DNA of 64,000 nt from JAQGMV01 sp963828715 (GTDB lineage Bacteria > Pseudomonadota > Gammaproteobacteria > Burkholderiales > SG8-41). The stretch lies in NCBI GenBank assembly GCA_963828715.1, contig CAWHFX010000020.1:501210-565209 (forward strand). Reading direction: 5' to 3'. The position numbers and the translations under genes were made by a program. The notes under the pieces were generated by a model that had not been told where the DNA came from, ran no database searches, and saw only the letters and a list, made by a program, of their open reading frames with translations. The stretch's first letter is position 1. The number at the start of each line of letters is the position of its first letter. Positions 26,740-35,985 of this stretch are shown here, in pieces.

Positions 26740-27915
26740 CTGAGTCTGCGCATCGCGGTAATCGGCGGCGGCATCGGCGGACTTTCCGCGGCGCTTGCGC
26801 TGTTTCAGGCCGGTTTCGACGTCCATGTGTACGAGGCTGCGCCCCGGTTCGGCGAGATCGGCGCGGGCATTCAGATCAGTCCGAACGCCTCGCGTCTGCT
26901 GCACCGGCTGGGTCTGAAGGAGGCGATGGACGCCTCGGGCGTGCGGCCGGCCGCGGTGCATCAGCGTCGGTGGGACGACGGCCGCACCCTGCAGCGTGCG
27001 CCGCTCGGCGAGGAAGTCGAAGCGACATACGGCGCAACGTATTATCACTTCCATCGTGGCGACCTCGCAGCACTGCTCGCGGCGGCACTGCCGGCTGAGC
27101 GCGCACATCCCGCGCACCGACTGGTCGACATCGAGGAGACCGGTGAGCAGGTCATCGCACATTTCGCCAGCGGCGCGCGGGCCGGCGCCGAGGTCATCAT
27201 CGGCGCTGACGGTATTCACAGCCGCACACGCGCGCTCCTCTTCGGTGCCGAGAAGCCGCGTTTCACCGGTTGCGTCGCGTGGCGTGGTCTCGTACCGGCG
27301 GAACGCATCGCGCATCTCGCTATCGAAGTCGTCTCTCATCTCTGGATGGGACCGGGCGGCCACTGCGTTCACTACTGGGTGTCCGGCCGACGGTTCATGA
27401 ACGTCGTGTGCATCGTCGAGCACGGCGAGTGGACACGGGAATCATGGACCGACAGGGGTTCTGTCGCGGACGTAATGGCGCGCTATGAAGGTTGGCATCC
27501 GACCGTGCGCAGCCTGATCGCCGCATTTCCCGAGACGTTCATCTGGGCGTTGCACGATCGCGCACCGCTCCCGAGCTGGACGAAGGGACGCGTCACGCTG
27601 CTCGGCGACGCGTGTCACCCGATGCTGCCGATGGCTGCGCAGGGCGCCGCACAGGCGATCGAGGACGGCGCGGCGTTGGCGTCACTCCTGCGCGCGATGC
27701 CGGATGACGTGCCGACAGCGCTGGCACGCTACGAGGCCGTGCGCAAGCCGCGCGCGACGCGGCTACAGGAAGTGAGTGCGGTAAACCGCAAACGCTTCCA
27801 TCTGCCCGATGGTCCGGAACAGCGGGAGCGCGATGCGCTCATGACGACGAACGGCGATCGCAGTCTCGGCGCGCTGCGCTGGCTGTACGAGCACGACGCC
27901 GGTTCCGCAATCTGA
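26740..27915 (+). CDS. FAD-dependent monooxygenase (salicylate/aromatic hydroxylase-like)
   Basis: A protein of about 391 aa. The N-terminal FAD fold reads LRIAVIGGGIGGLSAALAL, then FGEIGAGIQISPNASRLL, ADGIHSRTR, and the second FAD motif GDACHPMLPMAAQGAAQAIEDG. It hydroxylates aromatic carboxylates with NAD(P)H and O2. There is no ATG, GTG or TTG in frame at the natural start. Removing the C at 26740 turns GATCTGAGTCTG into GATGAGTCTG, giving an ATG behind a GAGG site, so I think one base is inserted there. Confidence 0.82.
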   Translation: MSLRIAVIGGGIGGLSAALALFQAGFDVHVYEAAPRFGEIGAGIQISPNASRLLHRLGLKEAMDASGVRPAAVHQRRWDDGRTLQRAPLGEEVEATYGATYYHFHRGDLAALLAAALPAERAHPAHRLVDIEETGEQVIAHFASGARAGAEVIIGADGIHSRTRALLFGAEKPRFTGCVAWRGLVPAERIAHLAIEVVSHLWMGPGGHCVHYWVSGRRFMNVVCIVEHGEWTRESWTDRGSVADVMARYEGWHPTVRSLIAAFPETFIWALHDRAPLPSWTKGRVTLLGDACHPMLPMAAQGAAQAIEDGAALASLLRAMPDDVPTALARYEAVRKPRATRLQEVSAVNRKRFHLPDGPEQRERDALMTTNGDRSLGALRWLYEHDAGSAI

Positions 27916-27955
27916 TACCCGGAGCGACGCGCGGCACGGTTCCACCGGTCCGACG

Positions 27956-28937
27956 TCATTGCGGCTTGATGCCCGCAGCGGCCACGACCTTCTGCCACTT
28001 CTTCACGTCGTTCGCCATGGTTGCCGCGAATTCCTCGGGTGTGCCTGTGTGCGGTTCCGCACCTTCGCGGGAGAGCTGATCGCGCGTATCGGGCACGTTG
28101 AGGATCGAATTGATCTCGTGGTTGAGCCGCGCCACCAGCGGCTGCGGCATGCCGCCGGGACCGATCACGCCATACCAGCCGGCGACTTCGTAGCCCGGCA
28201 CGCCGGCTTCCTGAATCGTCGGCACATCGGGCAGAGCTGTCGCGCGTTGCGCAGTGGTGACGCCCAGTGCGATGAGCTTCCCCGCACGCACATACCCGAC
28301 CGACGCCATGATGGTCGGAAAGGCGAACTCGATCTGTCCGCCCAGCAGCGCGGAGACGGCCAGCGCCTGTCCCTTGTAGGGGACGTGGGTGTATTCGACG
28401 CGTGTGAGCGCTTTCAGCAGTTCCGCCGACATGTGGCTCGGCGAACCGACGCCCGACGTGCCGTAGTTCATCTGCCCGGGCCGTGTCCGTGCCAGCGCGA
28501 CGAACTGCCTGACAGTACGTACCGGCAGCGACGGGTGGACGACGAGCGCGTTGGGAACCAGCCCGATGCTCGCGATCGGCGTGAAGTCATGCACCGGATC
28601 GAATGGCAGCTTCGCGTACATCGAGGCGTTGATGACCCAGCCTTCGGGTATCACCTGCATCGTGTAACCGTCGGGCGCGGATTTCTGCGTGAGCTGTCCG
28701 CCGATGATGTGGTTTGCTCCGGGGCGGTTGTCGACGATGACTTGCTGTCGCAGGTTTTCGGAGAGCTTGTTGCCGAGCACGCGCGCGAGGATGTCCGTCG
28801 CGCCGCCGGCTGTGACACCGACCACGATCCTGATGGGCTTCGCGGGGAAATCCTGTTGTGCGATCGCGCAGCACGCGAACGAAAACGCGCTGACGGCGAC
28901 CCACGCCATGGCGTTCGTATATCGTCTTCATACTCAT
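27956..28937 (-). CDS. Bug-family TTT substrate-binding protein, probable indel at the 5' end
   Basis: A receptor of about 317-326 aa: FPAKPIRIVVGVTAGGATD, DNRPGANHIIGG, PDGYTMQV, HVPYKGQALAVSALLGG and LPDVPTIQEAGVPGYE. The only ATG in frame with the body is at 28909 and has no ribosome-binding site. A perfect GGAGG lies 7 nt before the ATG at 28937 (MSMKTIYER), which joins the signal peptide (MAWVAVSAFSFACC) only if one extra C near 28911 is removed. It is divergent from an amidohydrolase gene. Confidence 0.85.
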
Positions 28938-29066
28938 CCACGATCCTCCTTGTAGAACCGCGCTTCGTGTCCTCGCGTCGGGATCAATGTGCCATAATTC
29001 CGGTGCCACGTTCCGAACAGCACAAATGCGTGGAAGCTCAGCACCGCCAACTCACGGGGAGGAAGT

Positions 29067-30165
29067 GTGTCCACCAGTCGCAGGGATTTCCTGAAGAGCG
29101 CCGCTGGTGCGGCGGCAGGCATCGTGTTCACCGGTTGCAGCGGGCTCGACGGCGGCCGCCCCGAATTGCAGACCGTGTCTCCAGGGCGGCGCCAGGTCGT
29201 CGTGAACGGGCGGCAGCGTCAAGACCGTCGATGTGCACGCACATTGCGTCGTGCCCGAAGCAACAGCGCTGATGGGCGTCAAGAAGGAAGCACCGCGCCG
29301 GCCGTCTACCACCGGCAGCATGGTCGTGACGCAGGATCGCATCCGCGAAATGGATGCGCAGGGTATCGACGTGGAAGTCCTCAGCATCAACCCGGACTGG
29401 TACGGCGTGACGGACCGCGATCTCGCCGAGAAGGTCATCAGCGTTCAGAACGAGAAGCTCGCGGAGACCTGCGCGAAATACCCCGACCGGCTGTATGCGT
29501 ACTCCTCGGTCGCGCTGCAGTTTCCCGATCTGGCGGTGCGCCAGCTCGAATACGGCATGAAGAAGCTCGGGCTGAAGGGCGTCGCGGTCGGTTCGAACGT
29601 CGGACCCCGTGAATTCTCCGATCCTGCCTTCAATCCGTTCTGGGCGAAATGCGAGGAGTTGAACGCGGTCATCTTCATCCATTCGATCAGCCCGCCGGAG
29701 ATCGCGGGGCGCGTGAAAGGTAACGGCTGGTTGTCGAACGTGATCGGCAATCCGCTCTCGACCACGATCGCGTTGTCCCACCTCATCTTCGAAGGCACGC
29801 TCGACCGCTACCCGGGTCTCAAGATCATTTCGGCCCACGGCGGCGGCTATCTGCCCTCGTATGCTCCGCGCTCCGATCATGGGTGCCGTGTTTCGCCCGA
29901 ATATTGCAACAACGCGATCCAGCTCAAGAAGAAGCCGACCGAATATCTGCGCTCGCTCTATTTCGACACGCTCGTCTTCACCCCGGAGATGCTGCGGCAC
30001 ATCGCGGCCGAGGTCGGCACGAGCCAACTCATGATCGGTACCGACCATCCGATTCCGTGGCAGGACAAGTCGATCGAACACGTGCTCGCGACCGACACCC
30101 TGAGCGACGCGGAGAAGGTCGCCATCCTCAGCGGTAACGCACAGAAGTTGTTCAATATACGGTAG
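29067..30165 (+). pseudogene. ACMSD-like amidohydrolase with Tat signal, single frameshift
   Basis: About 365 aa when repaired. The leader is STSRRDFLKSAAGAAAG (twin arginine), ending near a possible lipobox FTGC. After an extra A at 29215 the barrel continues as VDVHAHCVVP (HxH metal site), SINPDWYGVTDRDLA, FIHSISPPE, ISAHGGGYLPSYA and MIGTDHPIPW. Family members decarboxylate or hydrolyse aromatic ring-cleavage products. It is divergent from the Bug gene at 28937 and is followed 5 nt later by a CMD-family gene. Confidence 0.78.
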
Positions 30166-30170
30166 TCGGT

Positions 30171-30965
30171 ATGACCACTGCGGAAGAACTGGCACGGCAG
30201 GCGAAGGAATTCCGGGATGTCATCGACCGGCACCTCCCGAAGCCGAGCCCGATGATCCAGATCTCGCCCGATCACACGCGGATCGGCCACGAAGTCATGT
30301 GGGGCGGCATCTGGCGGCAGCCCGGCCTCGACGTGAAGCTTCGCAGCATTGCAACGATCACGGCGCAGTGCGTGAACGGCATGGACTTCGGACTCCAGCA
30401 TCAGATCCGGGTCGGGCTGACGCTCGGCCTGACGCCGCAGAAGATCAAGGCGATGTTCGTCGAGCTCAAGTTCTATGCGGGCGTGCCGGCTTCCGTGTTT
30501 GCGCTCGCCCGCTGCCAGGAAGTGATCAACGAGCGCGAGGAATGGAAGGCGCTCGACAAGCCGCTCGAGGACGCATGGCTCTCGTCACTCGACGACAAGA
30601 TGAAGCGCGGTCGCGAGCTTCGTCGCCGGGCGTGGGGCGATGAGGCCGACCAGGAACTTGCCGCGACGCTCACCCATGAGATGCTTCCCGAATCCGCGCT
30701 GATCGTGGACAGCTATCTGTACGGTGAGATCTGGGCGCGCTCGCCGCTCGACGCAAAGGAGCGCCTGGTCATGCTGCTCGCGTTCTTCATGTGTCGTGGC
30801 CATCTGCGGCAGCTCAGGCGCCATATCGGCTATGCGCTCGAGGCCGGTCTCAGCCGGCGCGAAATTTGCGAAACGTTCGGTCAGGCCGGCTGGTATCGCG
30901 GCTGGCCGCACGTTGAAGATGCACTCATCGAAGCGAAGGAAGTGTTCGGCGAACGCGGTGTGTGA
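30171..30965 (+). CDS. carboxymuconolactone decarboxylase-like (CMD/AhpD family) protein
   Basis: A helical protein of 264 aa with two CMD-like halves. RSIATITAQCVNGMDFGLQHQIRVGL is in the first and ERLVMLLAFFMCRGHLRQLRRH in the second, each followed by LGLTPQKIKAMF or AGLSRREICETF. Such proteins decarboxylate gamma-carboxymuconolactone or act as peroxidase-like AhpD proteins. The usual CxxC of AhpD is absent, which favours the catabolic role. It lies 5 nt after the ACMSD-like gene and is probably co-transcribed. Confidence 0.8.
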   Translation: MTTAEELARQAKEFRDVIDRHLPKPSPMIQISPDHTRIGHEVMWGGIWRQPGLDVKLRSIATITAQCVNGMDFGLQHQIRVGLTLGLTPQKIKAMFVELKFYAGVPASVFALARCQEVINEREEWKALDKPLEDAWLSSLDDKMKRGRELRRRAWGDEADQELAATLTHEMLPESALIVDSYLYGEIWARSPLDAKERLVMLLAFFMCRGHLRQLRRHIGYALEAGLSRREICETFGQAGWYRGWPHVEDALIEAKEVFGERGV

Positions 30966-31049
30966 ACCGTATTGCCGAGATTGGCTCGCAGTACAACACG
31001 AGCCCGGCATGCGTACAATGGTGGCGCGTGCGGCTGGGCTTACGGTGAC

Positions 31050-32267
31050 GTGAAGCTGATTGCAACGATCTTGCTTCCGGTCGTCATTCTGCTCATGGCA
31101 GAGTCTTGCTCCCGCGCGTTCATCACGTTACGGGACGACGTCAAACCGCGTGCGCCGAACGTGATAAGAGGTCATGGCGAGCCTTCGCGAGAGCTTGGAT
31201 GGGAAGGCTTCCGCGTGTCGCCAGACGAGCTTCCGGAACCCAGTCTGCCCCGCGTCGTCGCGCTCGGGGACTCCAACACGTGGGCATACGGTGTAGCGCG
31301 TGACGCGGCTTGGCCGGAAGTACTGGGACGAGCCCTGTCTCACGCAGAGGTCGTGAACATGGCGACGCTCGGCTACAGCTCGTTTCAGGGGTATCAGACC
31401 CTGCGTAAGTACGGCGAGCGCCTGAAGCCTGCTCTCCTCATCGCTTCCTTCAATTACTGCGATCGCGGCTACGTCTACAACCGCGATATCGACAGCGAGG
31501 AGAAATTCGCACGATTCTTCGACTTGCAGCAGCGGGCCGGCACCCGTCAGTGGCTGGACAAGATCTATACGACACGCGTGCTACGTGCGGCGATGAGCAG
31601 GCTCGGGTTCACCCGGCCGGAGCCGCTGCCGAAGATCGATGTGCGAAACCTCGAAGCGCGTGTTCCGCCCGACCTCTATCGGGAGAACCTGCGCCTGATC
31701 GCGGAATACGGGCGCGCCCGCGACATTCCTGTCATCTTCGTCGTCCTCAAGGACAATCCCTATTTCGCGGACATGGTGCGTATCGGGCTCGCCTACCGCG
31801 AACGCGGAGACAACACCCATGCGGTGCGTGCTTTTACGATTGGTCTGACGAAACCCAGCGCGCCGCTCTCGCGCAAGTATCTGGCCGAGACTTACGCGAG
31901 GATGGGAATGACAGAGAAGGCGGATGAAGTCGGGCGCATGGAACAGCAAGCCGACACGATCGCCGGTTTCCAGCCCATTTACCTGGACTCGATGTACAAC
32001 GACCTGATGATCGAGGTCGGTCGCGACATGGGTGTCGAGGTCGTTGATGCGCGACCGATCCTCGACTCCGCCCCGGATTTGTTCGTGGATATGAGCCATC
32101 CCGACGAGCTCGCCCAGTCGAAGATCGCGCAGCTCCTGCTCGAAGCGATCAGGACAGTTGCTCCGGAGCTCGCGCGGGATGCTGCCCCTATTCAGAATAG
32201 TGCGGCAAGGAAGCATTCGAGCTCGACGCCGCGCGCAGATCCAGAGCCGCAGGTTCGGATGCCGTAG
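31050..32267 (+). CDS. membrane-anchored SGNH/GDSL hydrolase-like protein
   Basis: About 405 aa from a GTG at 31050. An N-terminal hydrophobic anchor (LIATILLPVVILLMAESC) precedes the block VVALGDSNTWAYGV, with the catalytic Ser of the GDS motif. VNMATLGYSSFQGYQTL follows (Gly and Asn blocks), then DMSHPDELAQSK supplies the Asp-His pair. A helical insert near residue 250 (GDNTHAVRAFTIGL to YARMGMTEKADEV) looks like a TPR hairpin. The probable role is as an esterase or acetyltransferase acting on cell-surface polymers. The start is uncertain because no strong ribosome-binding site is seen. Confidence 0.7.
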   Translation: MKLIATILLPVVILLMAESCSRAFITLRDDVKPRAPNVIRGHGEPSRELGWEGFRVSPDELPEPSLPRVVALGDSNTWAYGVARDAAWPEVLGRALSHAEVVNMATLGYSSFQGYQTLRKYGERLKPALLIASFNYCDRGYVYNRDIDSEEKFARFFDLQQRAGTRQWLDKIYTTRVLRAAMSRLGFTRPEPLPKIDVRNLEARVPPDLYRENLRLIAEYGRARDIPVIFVVLKDNPYFADMVRIGLAYRERGDNTHAVRAFTIGLTKPSAPLSRKYLAETYARMGMTEKADEVGRMEQQADTIAGFQPIYLDSMYNDLMIEVGRDMGVEVVDARPILDSAPDLFVDMSHPDELAQSKIAQLLLEAIRTVAPELARDAAPIQNSAARKHSSSTPRADPEPQVRMP

Positions 32268-32434
32268 CGCGCCTCGGCGCTATGACCGCCAGGCGCTCGA
32301 TTATGTCCGCGCGTCAAACCTGAGCCGAGGCTCACACGGCCGGCGTTGGGTGTTGTGTGCCTCGATGGATTCGCGTTGCGGCGCGTTGAGTGGACGTCAC
32401 TGTGCGCGGCCGCGCTCAACGGCGTCGAGAGAAG

Positions 32435-32713
32435 CTACAGTCCGTTATGTTGAAGCACCGCCCGCGCCCAGTCCTGCCATCCGCCGCCGTCGAGCCGGTT
32501 CGCGTAGCCCCGCAGTCCCGTGAGGTCGCGGTCTGTCACACTCGCGACCGGCTGGCCTGTGGTCGTACGGACGCAAGCAAGGATGCGCTGGCAGGTTTGC
32601 TGATACCCGCCGTCTCCGGTAGTGAGGCCGCCGTCCCTCAGGCGGTCGTAAAGTTCCTGCGTGAGACGTAAGAGCGTGACTCTTCCAAGCGACTTGGGTC
32701 TGATCTTCGCCAT
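32435..32713 (-). CDS. hypothetical protein, 92 aa
   Basis: The ATG at 32713 is preceded by GGAGGCAGCGC. The basic N-terminus MAKIRPKSLGRVTLLRLTQ and later RDLTGLRGYANRLDGGGW have a balanced composition that looks coding. It has no signal peptide, membrane segment or recognised domain. It is isolated, convergent with the SGNH gene. Confidence 0.5.
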   Translation of the reverse strand: MAKIRPKSLGRVTLLRLTQELYDRLRDGGLTTGDGGYQQTCQRILACVRTTTGQPVASVTDRDLTGLRGYANRLDGGGWQDWARAVLQHNGL

Positions 32714-33153
32714 GCGCTGCCTCCAGTGACGTGACGGAGACTCGAGAGACCCTCTCGGCACGGGCTCTCGAATTTCGCAGCAGAATTATTCCGGCAGTGG
32801 ATGTCGGCCTCTTTGCTCAGCATCAAGGGATGCGCAAACTGCTCGACACCCAGTCGGCTGCTGGCGGCTTGGGACAGGTCTGACGAGCCGAATCGGTGTG
32901 CCCGATCATTTCCCTCGTCCGCACCTCGGCAAAGCTATGGCGAGGGGCAGCCAAACCTTCCCTCGCCTCGCTGTGCGGGGAGAGGGAGCTGTTTGAGCGG
33001 CTATGTCACCTCAACGCATGCAGCGTCGAACAGAATTACCAGGAAGCGAAATTTCCCCTCACCCCAACCCTCTCCTCGGGCACGGGGCGAGGGAGCCAGG
33101 AAACAGAGTTTCCCTCGACCTGACCTCCTCCTCGATCCCGAGAAGAAGGGATC
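32714..33153. other. gene-free interval with GC-rich intergenic repeats
   Basis: I see no supportable gene in these 440 bases. Two blocks (about 32930-32995 and 33050-33120) carry CCCTCACCCCAACCCTCTCC / GGGCGAGGGAG-type inverted repeats and two TTTCCCCTC / TTTCCCTCG iterations. This is a widespread style of bacterial intergenic repeat able to fold into hairpins and possibly act as a terminator for the leftward Bug gene. Confidence 0.5.
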
Positions 33154-34128
33154 TCACTCCACCTTTGCCCCGGTCGCCTTGACCAGCTTGTCGTACTTCT
33201 CGTAGTCGGCTTTCATGCGTGCCGCGAACTCGTCGACACTCATGTACATCGGGTCGAGCGTCTGCGCGACGAGGTTCTTCTCGACATCCGGATGCTCGAG
33301 CACCTTCTTGATTTCGCCGTTCAACTTTTCGACGATCGGTCTCGGTGTCGCCCCCGGCGCGAACGCGCCGACCCACGCCGTCAACTCATAGCCGGGCACG
33401 CCCGCTTCCGACATCGTCGGTATCTCTGGAAGCTGGGGCGTGCGCTCGGAGGCCGTTATCGCAAGTGCCCGCAGCCGCTTCGCCTTCATCTGCGGAATCG
33501 CGGCAGAGATGCCCGTGACGAACACATGCACTTCTCCGGACATGAGCGCGATGAGGGCCGGCCCCCCTCCCTTGTATGCGACGTGCAGGGTCTGGGTTTT
33601 CGTCATCTCGTTGAAAAGGGCCATGCAGAAATACGTAAAGCTGCCGATTCCGGTGGACGCGAAAACGATTTCTTTCGGCCGCGCGTGGGCGAGCGCGATC
33701 AGCTCTTTGACATTCCTCGCGGGCAACGATGGATGCGTGACGAGAATACCCACCTGCTTCGCGAGTGCCGTGATGCCGACGAAATCCTTCAGCGGCTCGT
33801 AGGGAAGCTTCTTGTAGATGAGTGCGTTCGCTACGATCGTCGCCGACGTGACGAGCAGCGTGTATCCGTCAGGTGCACTCTTGGCGACGAGCTCGGTGCC
33901 GATGATGCTGGCAGCGCCCCCACGATTCTCGACCACAAACTGCTGGCCGAGATTCTCCGACAGGTGCTGCGAAATCACGCGCCCCATCGTGTCGTTGGAC
34001 GCGCCCGGCGGCCACGGTACGACCACGCGGACGGGTTTGGCCGGGTAGGCCTGCGCGCGTGCTTCCGGCGCGAGCACGAGCAATGCAGCGCCAAACAGGA
34101 TTGCCGCAATGGCGTTCAGCTTCGTCAT
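33154..34128 (-). CDS. Bug-family TTT substrate-binding protein
   Basis: A protein of 324 aa. The ATG at 34128 has a GGAAAGG-type site and a signal peptide MTKLNAIAAILFGAALLVLA ending near EARAQ. The mature part begins YPAKPVRVVVPWPPGASND and has HVAYKGGGPALIALMSG and LPEIPTMSEAGVPGYE. It lies 109 nt downstream of an amidohydrolase gene in the same direction, with a repeat element in between, so the pair is likely one cassette. Confidence 0.9.
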   Translation of the reverse strand: MTKLNAIAAILFGAALLVLAPEARAQAYPAKPVRVVVPWPPGASNDTMGRVISQHLSENLGQQFVVENRGGAASIIGTELVAKSAPDGYTLLVTSATIVANALIYKKLPYEPLKDFVGITALAKQVGILVTHPSLPARNVKELIALAHARPKEIVFASTGIGSFTYFCMALFNEMTKTQTLHVAYKGGGPALIALMSGEVHVFVTGISAAIPQMKAKRLRALAITASERTPQLPEIPTMSEAGVPGYELTAWVGAFAPGATPRPIVEKLNGEIKKVLEHPDVEKNLVAQTLDPMYMSVDEFAARMKADYEKYDKLVKATGAKVE

Positions 34129-34139
34129 GGCGCACCGAA

Positions 34140-34213
34140 AGGAAAGGGGGTTACGGAGCGAAACCACGGGAGGCGGCGCGGTCGCCCGAGGCGAAGGCGA
34201 GCGCCGCCCCCCT
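34140..34213 (+). repeat. dispersed intergenic repeat, family 1, copy 1 (shortened)
   Basis: It begins GGTTACGGAGCGAAACCAC and ends GGCGAGCGCCGCCCCC, matching the two fuller copies at 36949-37034 (inverted) and 40231-40320. The central GGTTTC/TGTTCCG part is missing here. Confidence 0.55.
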
Positions 34214-34237
34214 CCCCGCAACGCGGGGAGGGCGACC

Positions 34238-35509
34238 TTATGCGTTTTCGGTGACCTTTGGCCGCGACGAGCCGACGATGCCGATTTCGACGTTCTGGGC
34301 GGGTGCTTTGGCACTCGCCGCAGCCGCCTTGTCGGCCTTCTGGAAGTCGGCCTCGGTAAAGCCGTACAGGCCAGCGCCGCCCATGAGAATCTTCGCGGCC
34401 GTGTCGCGCGAACAGTTCTTCAGGATGTTCGACGACACGTTCGGGAAGTTCGAATCGAAGTGCGGGTAGTCGCTCGACACGCACATGCGGTCGGCGCCGA
34501 TGAGCGCGGCGGTGGGTTCGATCTCCGGCTCGCTGCCTTCGACCGCGGCCCAGCAGTTGCGGCGGAAGTACTCCTTGGGCGTCAGGCTGAGATACGGTGC
34601 GTGCGACTCGTGAAACTGCGGGTAATCCCACTCGATGCGCGTGAGCAGCCCCGGCACCCACGAATTCTGTGCTTCGAGGAAACCGACGCGCAGCTTCGGA
34701 TGAAACTCGAAGACGCCGCCGATTACCATCGCGATCAGCGACTGCTGCATCTCGATCCAGTGTGCAGCAACATGACGATAGAACCGGTTTTCGCCATAGA
34801 GCTCGAGCATGTGCGAATAAAGCGCGCTCACGCCCTCGTGGAAGCCCCACGTGACGTTGAGATCCTCGTGCACCGAATAGAGCGGATCCCAGTAGTTCGA
34901 GTGCCAGTAGCGCCCGTTGATGAGATTCGGACGGATGAACGAGCCGACGGCGCCGAGCTCTTTCACGCAGCGCACGAGCTCGCGGCAGGCGAGATGCACG
35001 TCGTGCATCGGGAGCATGGCTACGAATTTCAAACGATCGGGGCTGTACGAACAGAACTCGTGAATCCAGTTGTTGTACGCCTGGCAGAGCGCGAGCGAGA
35101 GCCGCGGTTCGATGTCGTTGCGCCCGAGCAATCCGAGGCCGGTCGTCGGATAAAGCACCGCAATATCGACGCCTTCCATGTCCATGCCCATGACCTGCGC
35201 TTCGGCGTTGTAGTCGCGCTCGATCGCAAAGTCGAGTCGATCGGTCTCCTGCAGGCGGGAGCCGGAAAGCGGCGAGATGACCTTCGTCGCTCCGGAGCGG
35301 CTGCGTTTACGGTATTGCTGGAGGTCCTGGTCCGAGGTCGGTTGCCCGTCGATGAGGATCGTGCCGGCCGGGCCACGCGTCGGTCGGCCGCTGGCTCCGA
35401 CTCTGACAGTGACGCGGTCCCTGAATTTCGGGTCGAGATACCGCTCGAAGAGATCGGGCGGCTCCATGACGTGCATATCGGAATCGACAAAGCGCAGACC
35501 ATCTTTCAT
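34238..35509 (-). CDS. amidohydrolase family protein (amidohydrolase-2 type)
   Basis: A protein of 423 aa. The N-terminal metal site is VDSDMHVMEP (D-x-D-x-H). Later come DMEGVDIAVLYPTTGLGLLG, the internal His region TWGFHEG, FHPKLRVGFLEAQNSWVP and the terminal Asp/His region CVSSDYPHFDSNFP. It is related to metal-dependent hydrolases/decarboxylases of ring-cleavage products. The ATG follows AGGAGG. It is upstream of a Bug receptor gene in the same direction. Confidence 0.85.
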   Translation of the reverse strand: MKDGLRFVDSDMHVMEPPDLFERYLDPKFRDRVTVRVGASGRPTRGPAGTILIDGQPTSDQDLQQYRKRSRSGATKVISPLSGSRLQETDRLDFAIERDYNAEAQVMGMDMEGVDIAVLYPTTGLGLLGRNDIEPRLSLALCQAYNNWIHEFCSYSPDRLKFVAMLPMHDVHLACRELVRCVKELGAVGSFIRPNLINGRYWHSNYWDPLYSVHEDLNVTWGFHEGVSALYSHMLELYGENRFYRHVAAHWIEMQQSLIAMVIGGVFEFHPKLRVGFLEAQNSWVPGLLTRIEWDYPQFHESHAPYLSLTPKEYFRRNCWAAVEGSEPEIEPTAALIGADRMCVSSDYPHFDSNFPNVSSNILKNCSRDTAAKILMGGAGLYGFTEADFQKADKAAAASAKAPAQNVEIGIVGSSRPKVTENA

Positions 35510-35640
35510 CAGAACCTCCTTTGGCTCGAGACGTTGCGAAAGGCCGCGAAGCTACGCTATGCCTGCTACCGGACGCTGTCAACGCGGCATGTGTTTTCAG
35601 TTCGAGGCGCGTCGAATGCGCCGGGCTCCGCCGCCTGCAG

Positions 35641-35843
35641 CTACCGGTCGGTTCGCGGCATTCCCGCTTCGGCCGCCACCTGAGTCCATTTTGAGATCTC
35701 GGCCGGGATGGTCCTGCGCATTTCGTCGGCCGTCTTGAGATCGATGATCGAATCGGTCTGCTGGGATACGCCTGCGCCGGCACGTACACGGGCGCCGCTA
35801 TGATGAGGGATGCAACCGCAGCACATGCGAGTCTCGCACGCAT
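35641..35843 (-). pseudogene. collapsed Bug gene (signal peptide joined to C-terminus)
   Basis: A good start (GGAGGAGCG then ATG at 35843) encodes a typical Bug leader MRARLACAAVASLIIAAPVY ending VPAQAYPSRPIR. Within about 15 nt the sequence changes to a Bug C-terminus (TADEMRRTIPAEISKWTQ and AAEAGMPRTDR), out of frame with the leader. Around 270 internal codons are missing. The tail matches the end of the Bug protein at 62317 (PAEMRRMIPEDLAKWDKV), so identification is secure. Confidence 0.75.
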
Positions 35844-35985
35844 CGCTCCTCCAGAGATTCGCGCGTTGCCGAACGAGACGAGATGATGGCCGAGATGTTG
35901 CGTGCGTCGACGGTCAGACCTTATGCTCGGCGCAGCCCGCGAAAGTCGGTGCGAATCTTTCCAACGAACGGAGGAGTGGAGAACG

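Noticed and set aside
26690..26743. ATG at 26690 as start of the FAD monooxygenase
   Set aside because: That frame stops after 17 codons and is not in phase with the FAD-binding motif.
26023..27423. 466-aa leftward frame across the aldo/keto reductase and monooxygenase
   Set aside because: Antisense to two recognisable enzymes. The composition is shadow-like and there is no ribosome-binding site.
27959..29272. 437-aa rightward frame antisense to a Bug gene
   Set aside because: The Bug gene on the other strand has all family motifs, while this frame is Arg/His-rich without any domain.
34109..35683. 524-aa rightward frame antisense to the amidohydrolase
   Set aside because: Shadow of the 34238-35509 gene, with no start signal and no motif.
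35641..35826. Independent 61-aa small protein
   Set aside because: Its C-terminal half is plainly a Bug tail, and the signal peptide of the same gene lies just upstream in another frame.
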